Counted from the first letter of the stretch, positions 40,184 through 52,081 are shown. The stretch: 64,000 nt of DNA from Durusdinium trenchii (GCA_963970005.1 CAXAMN010026362.1:349771-413770); one strand, 5' to 3'. Translations and numbers: made by a program. Notes: generated by a model not told the origin, from the sequence alone.

Positions 40184-40444
40184 TCAGCAAAACTTCTTTA
40201 GCTGCGGAGGCACTTGGCGCCGAGGAAGATCAACAATGCCACAAGATTCCCTCGTAACTGTGTGATGATCTCCTTGTGTTTGCTTATATGTGTCTTCTTG
40301 CATCACAGGATCTAGAATATCCAACCAGCTGTTCATAAGCCGTTGAAACATGGGTTGAAATCTGGTCATCCATTTCATCATGCCCGCAGAACCTCTATTG
40401 AACTTCATGAACTGCATGAATCTGAAAAGGAATACTGGTTGCAC
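40184..40444 (-). CDS. Unrecognised minus-strand open frame
   Basis: 86 codons from ATG reading FMKFNRGSAGMMKWMTRFQP, then MFQRLMNSWLDILDPVMQED. It and the next frame upstream (40529-40819) lie on the minus strand, against the direction of all secure exons. They may be parts of a mobile-element or other unannotated protein. No known domain is recognised. Confidence 0.3.
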   Translation of the reverse strand: MQPVFLFRFMQFMKFNRGSAGMMKWMTRFQPMFQRLMNSWLDILDPVMQEDTYKQTQGDHHTVTRESCGIVDLPRRQVPPQLKKFC

Positions 40445-40528
40445 CTTTCACAAAGTAGAAATCCAAGGACACATTGCAGTATTGTGCACCTGCAACTGGT
40501 GGATCATTGGTGTTCAGAATTGCTCTAT

Positions 40529-40819
40529 CTAATGCTCTTTGGTATACTGCTGCTTATCCTTCGAGCCCCTTTTGTATAGTGCTGGAAAACCGCGATTGCT
40601 TCCCGTCGCATGCCGGGGCACCTTTGTTGTCACTTGAGTCGTCATAGCTATTGCCGGCTCTCTTTTGACATGTCTATTGACATTAAATGATTGTGATCGT
40701 GGCTCGTAAGCCAAGTCCATATCAGGCTCTTCCCAGTCATTTGTCAGTCCATGGCGCACAAATCCGGGATGCTCACCTGGCTCTACCAGGATCACTGCTT
40801 CGCTACTGCTACCGCGCAC
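40529..40819 (-). CDS. Unrecognised minus-strand open frame
   Basis: 96 codons including VEPGEHPGFVRHGLTNDWEE and VNRHVKREPAIAMTTQ. The composition is hydrophilic, like a linker or a gag-type region. It would be translated before the frame at 40184-40444. A frameshift or intron would be needed to join them. Confidence 0.3.
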   Translation of the reverse strand: MRGSSSEAVILVEPGEHPGFVRHGLTNDWEEPDMDLAYEPRSQSFNVNRHVKREPAIAMTTQVTTKVPRHATGSNRGFPALYKRGSKDKQQYTKEH

Positions 40820-41481
40820 ACCCTGTGAAGTGTAGGCTACAAGTGTCTTTCATGACTGCACGGGGTTTTTCAGGAAACAGGATGCCTACAGTCACACTGT
40901 GTAGAGGGAGTGTGCTATAGTCCAAGGACAACCCCTAACAGAAGCCACCAAAACACTCCCAACCCCTCCTGCGCCACGAAATTTGTGTCTGCCAGAAAAT
41001 CAACACTTCGAGGATCGCTCCTACGTAACTCCTTTTTTGTTCCACCTGTCCACCCTTGCCTTAGACTTCTTTTGTGACAACTAATTGCAACTTGCTCAAT
41101 TGAGTTAGGCCCAGTGCGAAAACTGAAACAGCCACAGATCTCAACCCATGTTCAATTTGTTGGAGTGGGCAACGCGCGCAAAGAGCATGTGAGTCGAGCT
41201 GATGGAATAGGACTTGGAGAGGCGTCCGGAAATAGTATGTGAAGAGTGGACACATGAGATATCACTTTCAGCTAGTATAGCTTGCCTGCCCACAGAAGCC
41301 ATAGAGAGTGGATTTGTCTGAACTGCCGCTTTTATGGATGCCTCGCATCCTTTGCCACATCTCTGCCCCTCTCCCAGCACGAGTGGAGGCGCTTTTTGCT
41401 CTTGGCATCAGAGACTCGTCGGTTTTGCGGTCTACGACAGCACCGAGCGCAACAATCTCCAGCGTTAGGAGGTCACAGCGC

Positions 41482-41657
41482 AGCTTTGTGAACCTCAAAG
41501 TGCAGATCTCGTAGCAGGCGCAGCACTTTGTGAACCTCGAAGTGCAGATTTCGTGGCAGGCAGGGCACTTTGTGCACCTCAAAGCGCAGATTATGTGGCA
41601 GCCACAGCACTTTGTGCACCTCGACGCGCAGATTTCGTGGCAGGCGCAGCACTTTGT
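41482..41657. repeat. 42-bp tandem repeat, about four copies
   Basis: Units start at 41482, 41524, 41566, 41608 and 41650 (CACTTTGTGCACCTC...GTGGCAGGCGCAG). The period is 14 codons. The + strand reads HFVHLEVQISWQAQ-like units; the minus strand reads Cys-rich units (KCCACHEICTSRFT-like). I recall similar 14-residue repeats in predicted Symbiodiniaceae proteins, unverified here. Confidence 0.85.
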
Positions 41658-41664
41658 GCTCTCA

Positions 41665-42012
41665 AATTCTCACCTCTCGCTCTCACATACACGCACACTC
41701 ACGCTTGCTCTTACACTCACTCGCTCGCGCTCACACTCACTCACCCGCAATCACTCTCACTCTCACACTACACACACTCACTCACTCACTCACTCTCTCT
41801 CTCTCTCACTCTCACTCTCTCACTCTCTCACTCTCACTCACACTCGCCCACTCGCTCTCACTCACGCTCTCACTCACTCACACTCACACTCACTCACTCT
41901 CACTCTCACACACACTCACTCTCACCCACATATCTCTCACTCACACTCGCCCTCTCACTCTCACACTCACACTATCTCACATTCACTTTCACTCTCACCC
42001 CCTCACTCTCTC

Positions 42013-42046
<34 letters not shown>

Positions 42047-42123
42047 ACCCCACTCCACTCACTCCATTCACTCTCAAACTCTCACTCTCACCCACCCTCT
42101 CACTCACACTCACAGTCACACTG
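41665..42123. repeat. Long CTCACT/CTCTCA microsatellite
   Basis: About 460 nt of TCTCAC, CACTCA and CTCACTC units. It creates a long Ser/His/Leu/Thr open frame (41530-42414) that I do not regard as a gene. It directly follows the 42-bp repeat. Confidence 0.95.
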
Positions 42124-45100
42124 ACCACCACCGCCGCCAACACCACAATCTCCAAGATTTGTAGGCTTTCTGCTGCTACACCTCTAGACCACACACACAC
42201 GTCTCTTGCCGGGATAAATCTTGAGCCGATCAGGCGGTCACCAGAAACTATACCAGCTGCGCGGATAGGTGATGATAGATGTAGTTTTAAGAACAGATGC
42301 GCGCCTGATTCTTCCAAGCGTCCCAGACTGAGCTCTCCGATTGGAATCGCTCAAGCCCTCAAAAGAAAAACACTGGCTTTGGTAGAGGACTGCCGACACC
42401 AATCTTTGCACTGAACATCCAAAAGACGTCGCGCCGCGCGCGAACCATTTCAATTTCTGCTTGAGAAAGATAACGACCACCAGGAGACCAAATCCACTCC
42501 CACTCCCCCCAAAAAAATCACGGATGCCGAACAAATCGCCCCACTAGCGACGCCCCCACCTTTCGAAATCAACAAGTGAATCGGTCGCGTTAACCGGTCG
42601 TGCTTCTTCCGCTGCAAGGTGAGGCCGAGACGCGCCAAGAGTGTGGGCTTCTGTCGCTCGGCGAACCGGTTGAGGGAGGTTCGCTCCGAACATGCCAGCA
42701 AGTACTAAGTACTAAGCTATCTCGAATGTTTTCGGAGAAGAATCATCAAAACACGCTTCCTGACTTTCCCTGCAGGATTTACAATGAATGCCCAAACCCT
42801 TCAAGCAACCCTATCAACTATTCTTCTTACTGACTGACACCGTCAGTTCTGGAGCATGAAGGTTAAGTCACTCAAGTTTCCACCTCTTCGATTTTCGCGG
42901 AGAAGAACCTCCCACAAAAAGGTTGCACAATGTTGTCGGTTATACTATCCACAGAAAATCCTGGGTATGGGACTTGTTCGGACCGCTAAACCTGCGCCTC
43001 CGTTCGCCTCCTGCGCTGGCGACCGACAAAAACGGCGCCCTGTCCATGACGGCGTGGTGGATTCGTGCGTGTTCGCGTTTTACGTTTCAGGGGCTGGACG
43101 TAGTTCTTGAAACACAGAAGACACTTCAGAAGTGGCACGATCTCCCAGCATTTCAAGGAACCACCCCACCAAAATGCTCGTGTCCATCCAGGGCCCTGCG
43201 TTGTTTTCAGGGCTGGGTCCATGTGGATGCCTGCGCCTGTTTGTGAGGTGTGGAGGATGAGGACGACACGCACCAGTGACTTGGAGCCATGTAAAGCAGG
43301 TGTCAACTCATCCCTTGTATCTATGTAGGGACCGCTGTGCCTTCTCAGGTACGGTGATTGGAGACACTGTTGCGTCGGCTTGGAGGGTCCAATCATGACC
43401 TGAGAAGGTAAGGGTATGAATATTCCATACAATTATACAAGTGGCCCTGGCCACTTACCGCTGAGCAAAAGAATTGAATCTGGTGATCTCATCGAGCTCC
43501 TAAGAGCTTTTCAATCGATCACCTCCAAGAATTATCAGCTGCTTCGTTACGGCCACCAAAATGAACAGCCCCACACAGTAACTCTTGGCATGCTGACTGG
43601 GAGTCCAACAACCATTGTTTATCATGGTCTTTACAAAATTGATCCAATTGTTTTATTGATTTTGGACGACAAACCAGAACAATGATTCGTTTGATGGTCA
43701 AACTGAAGCCATTTGGGTCACTACGTCACTTGTTGAGTCGCAGATTGGGGACTGATCACTCGTCCAAAGAATCACTCTCGTGTGGCGTTTCGTAGGTCTT
43801 GGTGTTTTCCGGAGGCAGAGGTCAAATCCCTAGATTTCTCGCATCCGAGTGAAACATTTGTGATTCCGATCAGTTTCCGTTAGGTACCTCGTATAGGACT
43901 GCCAAGCGAGGTTGACCGTGGAGACCTACATAGGTGCTTTGGTGCCTTCAAAGGACGGATCTTTTCGCAGCTAGATTCCACCTGAATTCTGCTTCGACCT
44001 CTTACTGGTGCCAAAGAAAAAGATGTCAAAGTCACACAGTGATCAGGCGTGAACCGATGTAGTTCAAAAAGAGGCGTGTAGTCTGAAATCCGCGCCAGGG
44101 AGATTTAAGTTGGGGAGCTACGCACCGAACAGTGACCTGGAGGCTTCGAAACTCGTAGACGAAATCCGTATCATAGTATCGTTTTCGGTGAGTTAACAGA
44201 AGGGTGTAGTGTCTGTGAGTGCATTTGGGGACTAGGAAATTCAGATATAGCCTATAGCTGGTTGATCTTTATCGTCGAGAAATCCCCTGGCCTGACTTTA
44301 TTGATTGTCCGCCATCCGTGATGGGCAGCTCAGCCGAAAGCCAAAACTCACGGGCTCCGGAAGGTAGCCTCAAGAACTTGAGAAACACCAAGTTCAAAGG
44401 CTCTCTTTTTGAGATATACACGTGAGAGTAAAACCCTTAGGCTGGCGAAAACCACACATCGCGGTGACGCGGTGACAAAACATGCTGTGCTGCTTGGGCG
44501 CTTGAAATACTGTCGAATCATCAGCCCCACAGCAGCGCTTTAGGGCGGCTTTGGCCCCACAACCGACATGGGCTGAAGCTGGCAGCTGGTCATAATGTTC
44601 CCAGCAATCTCTGTACACTAAGTATTGGATCAGGGGATTGATCAGGGAAATCTTCGTCAGCTGCTTGAACTCCATTAGTCCTGAGTTGACCAAGTGGGCC
44701 AACTCAGTGGCTGCCACAAGTCTCAGATCAAGTTGTCCGTTTAACAAAATCAACTGTTCGACTTTCCGCGTTTGAGAAACAGTTTTTTTGACATTTTCAT
44801 TTTCGGATCAGGGAATGAATTTTACTAACGCTGCAAGAATCCCCCGTTTCCTTTGCTTCTGGGCGGGTCCCCGCCAGTGTTGTCTAGCCTGCCAAAGTCA
44901 ACAAATCCTGTCAGCCTTCGACTTCAACAACTCCAGCTCCCTATGTTTCTGTTCCGTTCCCCCTGCTATAGATCCTTCTGGACGCATTTCTGACCACCCT
45001 CTTCTTGCTTCCCTCCCACTTCCGCTGCTCGCTCTGCGCGGGATGCTCACCCACCCTAGCTTTCGAGTCCGGGACCCCAAGCTTCAAGTGCGCGACAATG

Positions 45101-45870
45101 CAGAACACGTCTGCGTGCAGCTTGCTTTCCGGTCTGTACCCTTTCTAGGACGGACCTGATTTCTGGGAATCCATCCACATTTGCTTTTGATTTTCAGAGA
45201 TGCTAACGGAAATGCAGCCGACCTTGGAACGAAAGATGGAGTCCAGAGACCATCTTACGGTTCATGATAGATTCACTTTAACAAAAACTGCGGAAGTCCA
45301 ACGCCCCTACACATCGTTGAGCGCACAAAAAGGTGGGTGTCCCTTTGTCTCAAAGCGCTTTGGCACATTGCTCTCAGGGTGTGTTTGGCCTCACATGCCG
45401 AAAGCTTCAAAGAGGGCAGGGAAAGACTCGAGAGCTGCTCGCAACGAATGAAAAATGTCACTCGCTCGATTTGGCACACCCGAACTTCTACACCAATGGC
45501 CTATCACACAACACATGGTTTCCAAGTCGGTGTTTCTTCGACCAATGGAGCAAGGGCTGCGGGAAAAACCACGCAACCAAAAAGTGGAGGCAAGCACATG
45601 TAGTGGAGCTCCAAGAGTGAGAGAGAGAGAGAGAGTTGGGCTGGAGCGTGTCTTCTGCCGTGTTTTGAAGCAGAGGCCTTGTGGCAGGAACCGAACGATA
45701 CGAGACAAAACCCATGAACCACAGTTAGTTGCACAAGGCCCTCAGCGCGACCTACCTGCCAGCCTTGGTCATGCAATCAATCCTCGAAAGGCAAAAGCTG
45801 TCAAACCAATGAGCTCTCAAGTGATCCGGCGTTTGCCTGAGCCCAGGCTCCAGAAAGAATAACTGCCTTT
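42124..45870. other. Block without modular repeats or secure exons
   Basis: Open frames exist on + (42856-43246, 43416-43685, 44788-45159) and minus (44394-44753). None has a known domain and none pairs with good splice sites. The minus frame 44394-44753 (LAHLVNSGLMEFKQLTKISL) is the most protein-like. GAGAGA tracts lie at 45619-45634. Probably intergenic, with decayed elements. Confidence 0.4.
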
Positions 45871-45874
45871 CAGG

Positions 45875-45942
45875 TCCTAGAAGCTACTAGTAATAAGGGC
45901 ACCGCTACTAGTAACAAGAGCATTACTACAAGTAGCTAGAAG
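45875..45942. repeat. Modular repeat cluster
   Basis: TAATAAGGGCACCGCTACTAG and TAACAAGAGCATTACTAC words mark the return of the family after about 5.7 kb. Confidence 0.7.
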
Positions 45943-46799
45943 CTATATTAATTTCAAAGATTTAAATATGGACATGCTGTAGCCTGATGGCTGCCTGTGT
46001 CTTGGAGGATATACGTGCACTCGCCAATGCGCATAAGGACCTCACTGTTTCTGCAACATTTTTGGTCTCCCTTGTCCACAGGTTCCATTGCAACATAAAG
46101 AAAAGAATTGACTGACGCCCTGGGAAGGTAGATTGATCCATGTGTGAACAGTGGTCATTGAAGGCCAAGGCTCAAGCCCAAGCGGCAACCAATCGAGCCA
46201 GAAGCAGTCAGAATCAGTGCTTTGGGAACAAAGTACTGACTATGAACATGTGAAAACAGGTTTTTACAAGAACATCTTCGTTGCCAGAGTCTTTGCATGT
46301 AGAGTTCCCTTTGTGTGTTTGTTCACCGTTTCCGCACACCTGACACGGAGGCTATGCGATGGAAGAGAAGCTGGCAGAGGAGTTTGGAGAAGTTTCTCTC
46401 GCGTAGTGCAAGAGTATTTCCGCGTGTCCACGTGGCGTTGTTGTACATCTCCCATATTCCATTCCCCAGTCGAGCCGAGCCCTTAGAATTTTGTTAGTGG
46501 GAACCGGGTGTGCATACTGTATTCGGGTTTTCATTAGCTCTCTCTAGCCCTCTGACTATTCTGAGCAAACACGTGCAATTGGGTAAAACCAACCAAATTC
46601 AAATGGTGCAAGTGTAGGGCATCCCACTTTGCAGTGACCTTACCTGCGAGTTCCAGCAACCAAGATCAGAATGAAAAGGTAGGTTTATTTGTTTAGTGCA
46701 ACGGGTGGTTGCGATCCCAGAGGCATCCTTTCACCAGATAGATGGTTTCCTTCTCCCCGACGGCCACATATGATGGATGATCAACTTTTGTGCTACAAG

Positions 46800-46959
46800 A
46801 GATGCTTTGTCAAGCTCGACGTCGTTTGAAAAGAGATGCTGAACGTTGGGAAGATCACACCCTGGAAAACTGTTCGGCAACAACACCAAAGCCGGAAGAC
46901 GGATCGCCCATGGATCGCGCGCATTGTTACACCGAATTGACGGTTCCATCTTGGTCTCC
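46800..46959 (+). CDS. Candidate exon with basic helix
   Basis: The acceptor is GTGCTACAAG and the donor GTGCCA. It encodes MLCQARRRLKRDAERWEDHT, then a Pro/Glu-rich tail. The intron would start GTGCCAAGAAGC and run into modules at 46965. The frame stays open through the modules to the next exon, so an unspliced reading is not excluded. Confidence 0.4.
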
Positions 46960-46964
46960 GTGCC

Positions 46965-47044
46965 AAGAAGCTACTTGGTTGGAGGCCATCGCTAGTAGGT
47001 TGAAGGCCATTACTACTAATAACAAGAAGCTACTAGGAACAAAG
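46965..47044. repeat. Modular repeat cluster between two candidate exons
   Basis: GTTGGAGGCCATCGCTAG, GTTGAAGGCCATTACTACTA and GAACAAAG words. The last AAAG could act as an acceptor. Confidence 0.7.
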
Positions 47045-47185
47045 GCTTCCACGCCCTGCGAAGGCCCAGTGCGGTTCATCCGCTTCAAGCCCGGTTCGGC
47101 AAAGTCGACGGAGCCACCTCAGGACGCTTGGAAGAAGGAAAGGCAAAGCCTTGCCGAGGAGACGGGAAAATCGTCGTTTTCGGGT
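47045..47185 (+). CDS. Candidate exon
   Basis: It encodes VRFIRFKPGSAKSTEPPQDA then WKKERQSLAEETGKSS. Acceptors AACAAAG, GGCCCAG and CACCTCAG are all possible. A GTTGGA donor lies near 47186. No family is recognised. Confidence 0.4.
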
Positions 47186-47617
47186 TGGATTGAGAAAGAG
47201 TTGTTGTTTTTGGTGATGTCTTGTGGTGAACGAAACAGAGAAACGGCAGTGGAACAACATGTTTGTAAATGGTGTTGAAAATTCCTCTCTGGACCAGTGC
47301 TGAACTGTCCTGCTGTTGGTCAACCCGACTCACTGGGTACATGCTGCAGCTTGGATTGCGTTCTGGGCTTGGTCAATGAAACCGGGAAAAATGTGTGAAA
47401 CTCGTACAAGTTGAGGATGGATCTCCGGCTTTGAAGCCAGCGTTGTGCACCTCACCAAGCAATGTGGGTTTGTGTTTGAAACAGGGAGACCTCCCAAAGA
47501 CTCGCTGGAAGAAGAGAAATAGACCTATTGGTTGGGGCGCCCGGCTATTTTGGTACCCACCCATGTGGTTTCCAGCAGGTCGCCTCCAATGGTGCTGTGG
47601 TGAAAAGCAATTATATA

Positions 47618-47645
47618 CGGTATTTATATATATATATACATATCA
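47618..47645. repeat. (TA)n tract
   Basis: TATTTATATATATATATAC run in a stretch without exons. Confidence 0.85.
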
Positions 47646-48134
47646 GGAAACTGAGTTGCGTGGGACAGATATTGTCAGAGCCACAGTCTTTAAATGACCA
47701 CCCATCAGAAGGGGTTGGATTCGATGATTATTGTTGGCAAGACTTCAGGGGTGCTTGCTAGTAAGGGTACTAGGTTGTTGTTACCGAACATGCTGCTTTC
47801 AACCAGAAATGGGAGTTTCATGGGAGTTCAACGAAGGGTGTTTGGTGTACAGCTTAGCAGTGTTTCTGGGATTCCCCTATTGAAATAGAGAATGGTAGAC
47901 CATCCACAATGCGAAATAGAAAACTCAAGGTTGCGGTGTGTGAGGTGCGGACACTTCCAACATGCACTCAAGTGTAGAGTGGGAGAATACCAAGCAATTG
48001 AAAAGTTGTAAGTTGTCTTATGGCATGTTCCATATTCCCTTTACTGCAGAATAATGGTACTCCAAGAGAAGGGATGTTGATCCAAAATCCCACCATTCTT
48101 TTCGTTTGCCTCAAGACTAGCCTGGTCCAGACAG

Positions 48135-48170
48135 GAAGCAGCAACAGTGGCAGCCGAGTTGCAGCGGTTG
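48135..48170 (+). CDS. Coiled-coil micro-exon
   Basis: The acceptor is GGTCCAGACAG. Peptide EAATVAAELQRL, 12 codons in phase 0 if the donor is GCGCTT. A GA donor a few bases later is also possible. Confidence 0.4.
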
Positions 48171-48784
48171 GCGCTTTGAGAAAAGTCAGCGCGAAGGAGG
48201 AGGCCGCTATTAGGTTAATAAGTATTTTGGTGTCCACGATGTCCACGTGTAAATCGTTGGCCATCCCACTGCGATCAGGTTCTCACCGGCCTATTGATCA
48301 GCGAGTCATCAACCACGGCGTCCCAAACATCTCTCAGGTACTGTCGAACGTAAATTATACTAAATATGGGAGGCCATCGCTAGTAGGTTGGAGGCCATCA
48401 CTCTTAGGGTGGAGGCCATCGCTACAAAAATATGGGGCAAATCTTTGGGTTCCATTGGCAACATGCAATGCTTCCATCAGACGCTGCAATCCAAGTTCAT
48501 GCCAACAAGCGTTTACGAAGCCTGAGGTCCCTTCAATCTCAGACGTCCTATAAAACTACAACGGACCATCAAAGCGAAAAGAGATAAATCTCCACCGACT
48601 TAAAGTATGGAACCCTCAAGTTGCAACTCGGAATAGCATGGGGCAATTGCAGAATGTGATGCTTCACCAGGTTTGAACTCCCAACCACGTAGTCATCCGG
48701 GTAGGTTGACCTCATGGTTGGTGGTCAACCCGGGTAGCCCGGTTTTGACCCACAGCCAAATGTCATATGTGTTTGTGCTTCTTG

Positions 48785-48875
48785 CTCCTAGTAGTCTTGT
48801 TCCTAGTAGTACGGCCAGGAGCCCCTAGTAGCGTCCTTGCTCCTAGTAGCGATGCCAGGAGCCCCTAGTAGCTGA
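48785..48875. repeat. Modular repeat cluster
   Basis: Reverse-sense GTACGGCCAGGAGCCCC, GCGTCCTTGCTCC and GCGATGCCAGGAGCCCC words. Three GGAGGCCATCGC-type words lie earlier at 48368-48425. Confidence 0.75.
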
Positions 48876-49221
48876 CGGACCGGACGTGCAAGCAGAGTGC
48901 GCAAAATGCTTGTAGAAACACGACAAAAGTAACTCCTATGGTTTTTTGGAGGTGCATGAGGTAAGCTTAAGTAGCTGTAGTAGCTGCTACCTAGGACCCA
49001 CTCTCTCGTCAGGTTTTGTAGCAAACATAGTGTTTCTTGTCTTTTTGTCATGTTTTTTTGCTCACTTTCTAAGGAGGGACTGAACATGTGTCACTGCGCC
49101 GTAACGGCGACGAGGTTGGACCTCTCCTGGTGTTGGAACCTGGGTGATCGAGGCAAAGCGTCACGGCTCGATTCTAACGACATGATCATGTGGCGAATAG
49201 GGAAACACCCAAAACCTACAG

Positions 49222-49395
49222 TTTAGGACGCTACTAGGGGCTCCTGGCCTAAACCCACTCCTACTTCAATTAAGTAAGGAGGTAAAGACGCTACGAAGCT
49301 ACTAGTAGCTGGAAGGAGAGCTCACAAGCTTCCTTAAAGAAGGGCTCCCACTAATGATTTGGTTTCTAGATGTTTAGGGAAACTTAATTGTAAGA
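49222..49395 (-). mobile_element. Palindromic element, reverse copy with module inside
   Basis: TACTTCAATTAAGTAAGGAGG, then CTACGAAGCTACTAGTAGC, AAGCTTCCTTAAAGAAGGGC, and ACTAATGATTTGGTTTCTAG. The last part is the reverse complement of the start of the copy at 56836. A module seems to be inserted in it. Confidence 0.6.
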
Positions 49396-49654
49396 TCTGC
49401 ACTTGGGTGGCATGATCAGAACAAAGGGATGTTTGTCATTTGGAGCTTTTGACTGTTACCAGGCTCCCTGAATGAGTTGGCAGACTGAGAAAAGGGGATT
49501 GCTTCATGTTCTTTGACTGGCAAACTGGCAGATCCTGGAACCTATCAAAGGTAGATGGCAACCACAAAGAAGTCCTTCACTCATAGGAGGTTTGGCCAGT
49601 TGCTTAGTTTTGCACTGGGTTGCAGCCTTTATCAACAATCCTTGAACTTCACTA

Positions 49655-49795
49655 GTAGTGTCCTTGCTCCTAGTAGCGATGCCCTTTGTTCCTAGTAGCT
49701 TCATGTTCCTAGTAGTAAGGCCAGGAGCTACTAGTAGCCTCCTTGCTCCTAGTAGCGATGCCAGGAGCCCGTAGTAGCGTCCTTGCTCGTAGGTT
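49655..49795. repeat. Modular repeat array
   Basis: Seven reverse-sense modules alternate GTGTCCTTGCTCC, GCGATGCCCTTTGTTCC, AGTAAGGCCAGGAGC and GCGATGCCAGGAGCCC. Confidence 0.8.
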
Positions 49796-50590
49796 TGTTC
49801 GCAAGTGAAATGGCCTTAGCTCAGTCGGTTTGACTCTCCACAGGTCTAGCAGCCTTGCTGAACGTGTCAACAGGCCCGGCCCTGCGTGCGACGGGACAGC
49901 AGTCAAGGAAGGAGGGAAGTTGTTCCTGAACTCATCCTGCACAAGTGGTAAGGCATCATATCCCCATCGTTCTGTGGTCTGTCACGTGGCAAGTCAAGTT
50001 TTGTCCATTTTTTCGGTGGACTCTGTGGGATTGGACATGGTGGCCCCGTCCTTGTGAGGGGATGGTAAACACACCTACGACCATGAAGATGAGCCCAACT
50101 TTAAACCGACAAATTGTCTAAAGACATGAAGGCACGATTGTCAGGATCCTCAGTGTATGGTTGCAGGTCCACTTTCTGTGCCTACTTGCCACCAAAGGGC
50201 CATTTGCCTATGCATTGTGTGTTCGTCTGAAGGGCTTCAGCCTTTGCTTCTACCTTTCTGTTTCCAGAATGACCTTGGAATTGTTCGGTCTCATGTCTTG
50301 TTGAGAACCCAAAGTGTGAATCGCTGGTCCAAACTAGCCGAGGGCAATTCCTCAGTGAGAATGGTCTGCAAAAGGAGTGTTTGCATTTTCCCAAGCTTTG
50401 ACATGTCGACAGGTCCGTGTCTTTGTCAAAGGCCTCCGCATCAGCGATCTGTAGGGTTTGCCAAACCCAAACCAGAAGAACGGGTTCTTTCTTGGGCCTT
50501 TTTCCCTTAGACCTTTAGAGCTTTTCTTTTGTCAATCCTTTCTATCTTCCATTACCACTAAAACCAAGCATCCCGGAGAGACCTGAACGA

Positions 50591-50730
50591 TTGCTCCGCT
50601 TGAAGCCTCAGCAGCCCAGGTCTCCAACGCCTGCGCCTCGCAGGGATGAAGAGCCTCTCGGAGCACGGCACGGGCCGCCCAGCGAGTCGCGGCGTGGCGC
50701 GTCGTGCAAAGTGCGGAGGGTCCTGGAGGT
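50591..50730 (+). CDS. Candidate Pro/Arg-rich exon
   Basis: The + frame reads RLKPQQPRSPTPAPRRDEEP and ends VRRVLE before GTCCGT. The minus strand is also open with a helix-like sequence. Strand is chosen by neighbour direction only. Confidence 0.3.
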
Positions 50731-50754
50731 CCGTGTCGCAGAAGGGAAATGGGC

Positions 50755-50995
50755 CTTACTAGGAACAAGAAGCTACTAGGGGCTCCTGGCATCGCTACTA
50801 GGAGCAAGGACGCTACTAGGGGCTCCTGGCCTTTCTACTAGGAGCAAGAAGCCACTAGTAACAAGGAAGCTAGTAGGAACACCATTCTACTAGGAGCCAA
50901 AGGGCATCGCTACGAACGGAGCAAAGGGCATCGCTACTAGTAGCTCCTGGCCTTACTAGTAGCAAGAGGACGCTACTAGGAACAGTGAGTCAGAT
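50755..50995. repeat. Large modular repeat array
   Basis: About twelve forward modules (GAACAAGAAG, GGGCTCCTGGCATCG, GAGCAAGGACG, GAGCCAAAGGGCATCG), including the CTACGAACGGAGC variant. Confidence 0.85.
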
Positions 50996-51126
50996 ATTTG
51001 GGATTATGCACAGAAAGGTCGGTGTGTTCAACTCTTAGCTGTTTTGCACCTTCGAGCTCCTGCGCGGTTTGAACTCTGTGAGTCTGTGTGTTTGTTCGAC
51101 CTTCGACAACCTTGAAGCGTCACCAG

Positions 51127-51289
51127 TTCCTCAAGTGAAACAGAAACCTTCAAACGGTTCTTTGGCCGTTCCCGAGCTTCTGTCTCTTCAATTCCGCTGG
51201 ATTCCATAGATCTTGAAACCGAAACCCGACCCTTGGAGGAAGGCCATGTGGTGGAGGACAGCGTCCGGGAATTTCTCGCAGGGAAGTAG
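51127..51289 (+). CDS. Candidate exon, possibly C-terminal
   Basis: The acceptor is GCGTCACCAG. It encodes ETFKRFFGRSRASVSSIPLD and DLETETRPLEEGHVVEDSVR, ending FLAGK-stop at 51287. A GTAGGG overlapping the stop could instead be a donor. Acidic with SRAS/SS motifs that could be phosphorylated. Unknown family. Confidence 0.4.
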
Positions 51290-51833
51290 GGTCCTCCAGC
51301 GCCGGCTGTGATCCAGTTCAGGCAACTGCAGTTGAATGAAGCCCATGACACAAGTCCTTTAGACCTTTAGACAAGTCTCTAATAGCGATGGCCTCCAGTT
51401 CTGCACGCAGGTTTGATCCCTTGCGTCCGCATGTCGGGGACCTCAGACAGGGACTGTTGACCCAAGCACTGACGTGATCGGAAGCAAGCGTTCGTCTATC
51501 AGCCCGACTACTGCGCTTTGGTTTGTCACAGTGGGTCAAATATGGGTCAAGTGCCCTAGCAGGTGTGCAAGCAAAAGGAAGAAAGGACGCAATCCCCAGC
51601 ATAGATTCCAAGTAACCCGCAGGGCAAAGGAGTGTTGTGTTGCATTCGCCGCGCTCTCACCCATACTTACACGTTTCCGCCCCCACCACGCTTTCCTTGG
51701 CATACACGGGCATACACTTACTTTGTGATGTGCCAAAAGAGAAACACCACCAGTTCCATCATGATCATTGTGTTCCATCGAAGTGTTTGCGGCACCGTCG
51801 GCGTAGTTCTTCACCCGGTATCGCCCGGCCGAG

Positions 51834-51870
51834 GGCCCAGTTGGAAGAACTCGTTCGGGGACCCAGACGG
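51834..51870 (+). CDS. Candidate micro-exon
   Basis: The acceptor is CCCGGCCGAG and the donor GTTGGA. Peptide AQLEELVRGPRR. Confidence 0.4.
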
Positions 51871-51953
51871 GTTGGATTCCGTTTTGCCAGATTCCTTGGA
51901 CCATGTCCCAAAGCCGGGGGGCGACATCTGACGTTCTTTCTGAAGCATGAAAG

Positions 51954-52081
51954 GTACCTATCCCTTAAAGTTCTAAAGGACACGCTCCGCCGCTTCAGCG
52001 AGAAAAACATGATGCAAAAGGAACATCCGAACATTCCAATCAAAAGCCTCGCACGAATGCGAGTCCTTGTAGACGTTCAGC
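51954..52081 (+). CDS. Candidate exon, helical, 42 codons
   Basis: It encodes YLSLKVLKDTLRRFSEKNMM, then EHPNIPIKSLARMRVLVDVQ, ending before the strong donor GTGAGC. The phase out matches the exon at 52816. No domain is recognised. Confidence 0.5.

Noticed and set aside
41530..42414. 294-codon + strand open frame
   Set aside because: Most of it is translated CTCACT microsatellite (Ser/His/Leu/Thr runs) plus the 42-bp repeat. All three frames are open over the microsatellite.
44160..44345. rRNA-like phrases (CTGGTTGATC, GGGTGTAGTG)
   Set aside because: Isolated matches of about 10 nt without the rest of SSU, LSU or 5S sequence.
49814..49890. tRNA-like A box (TTAGCTCAGTCGG)
   Set aside because: The A box is good, but no D-stem partner, anticodon arm or B box follows at the right spacing. 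At most a tRNA-derived remnant.
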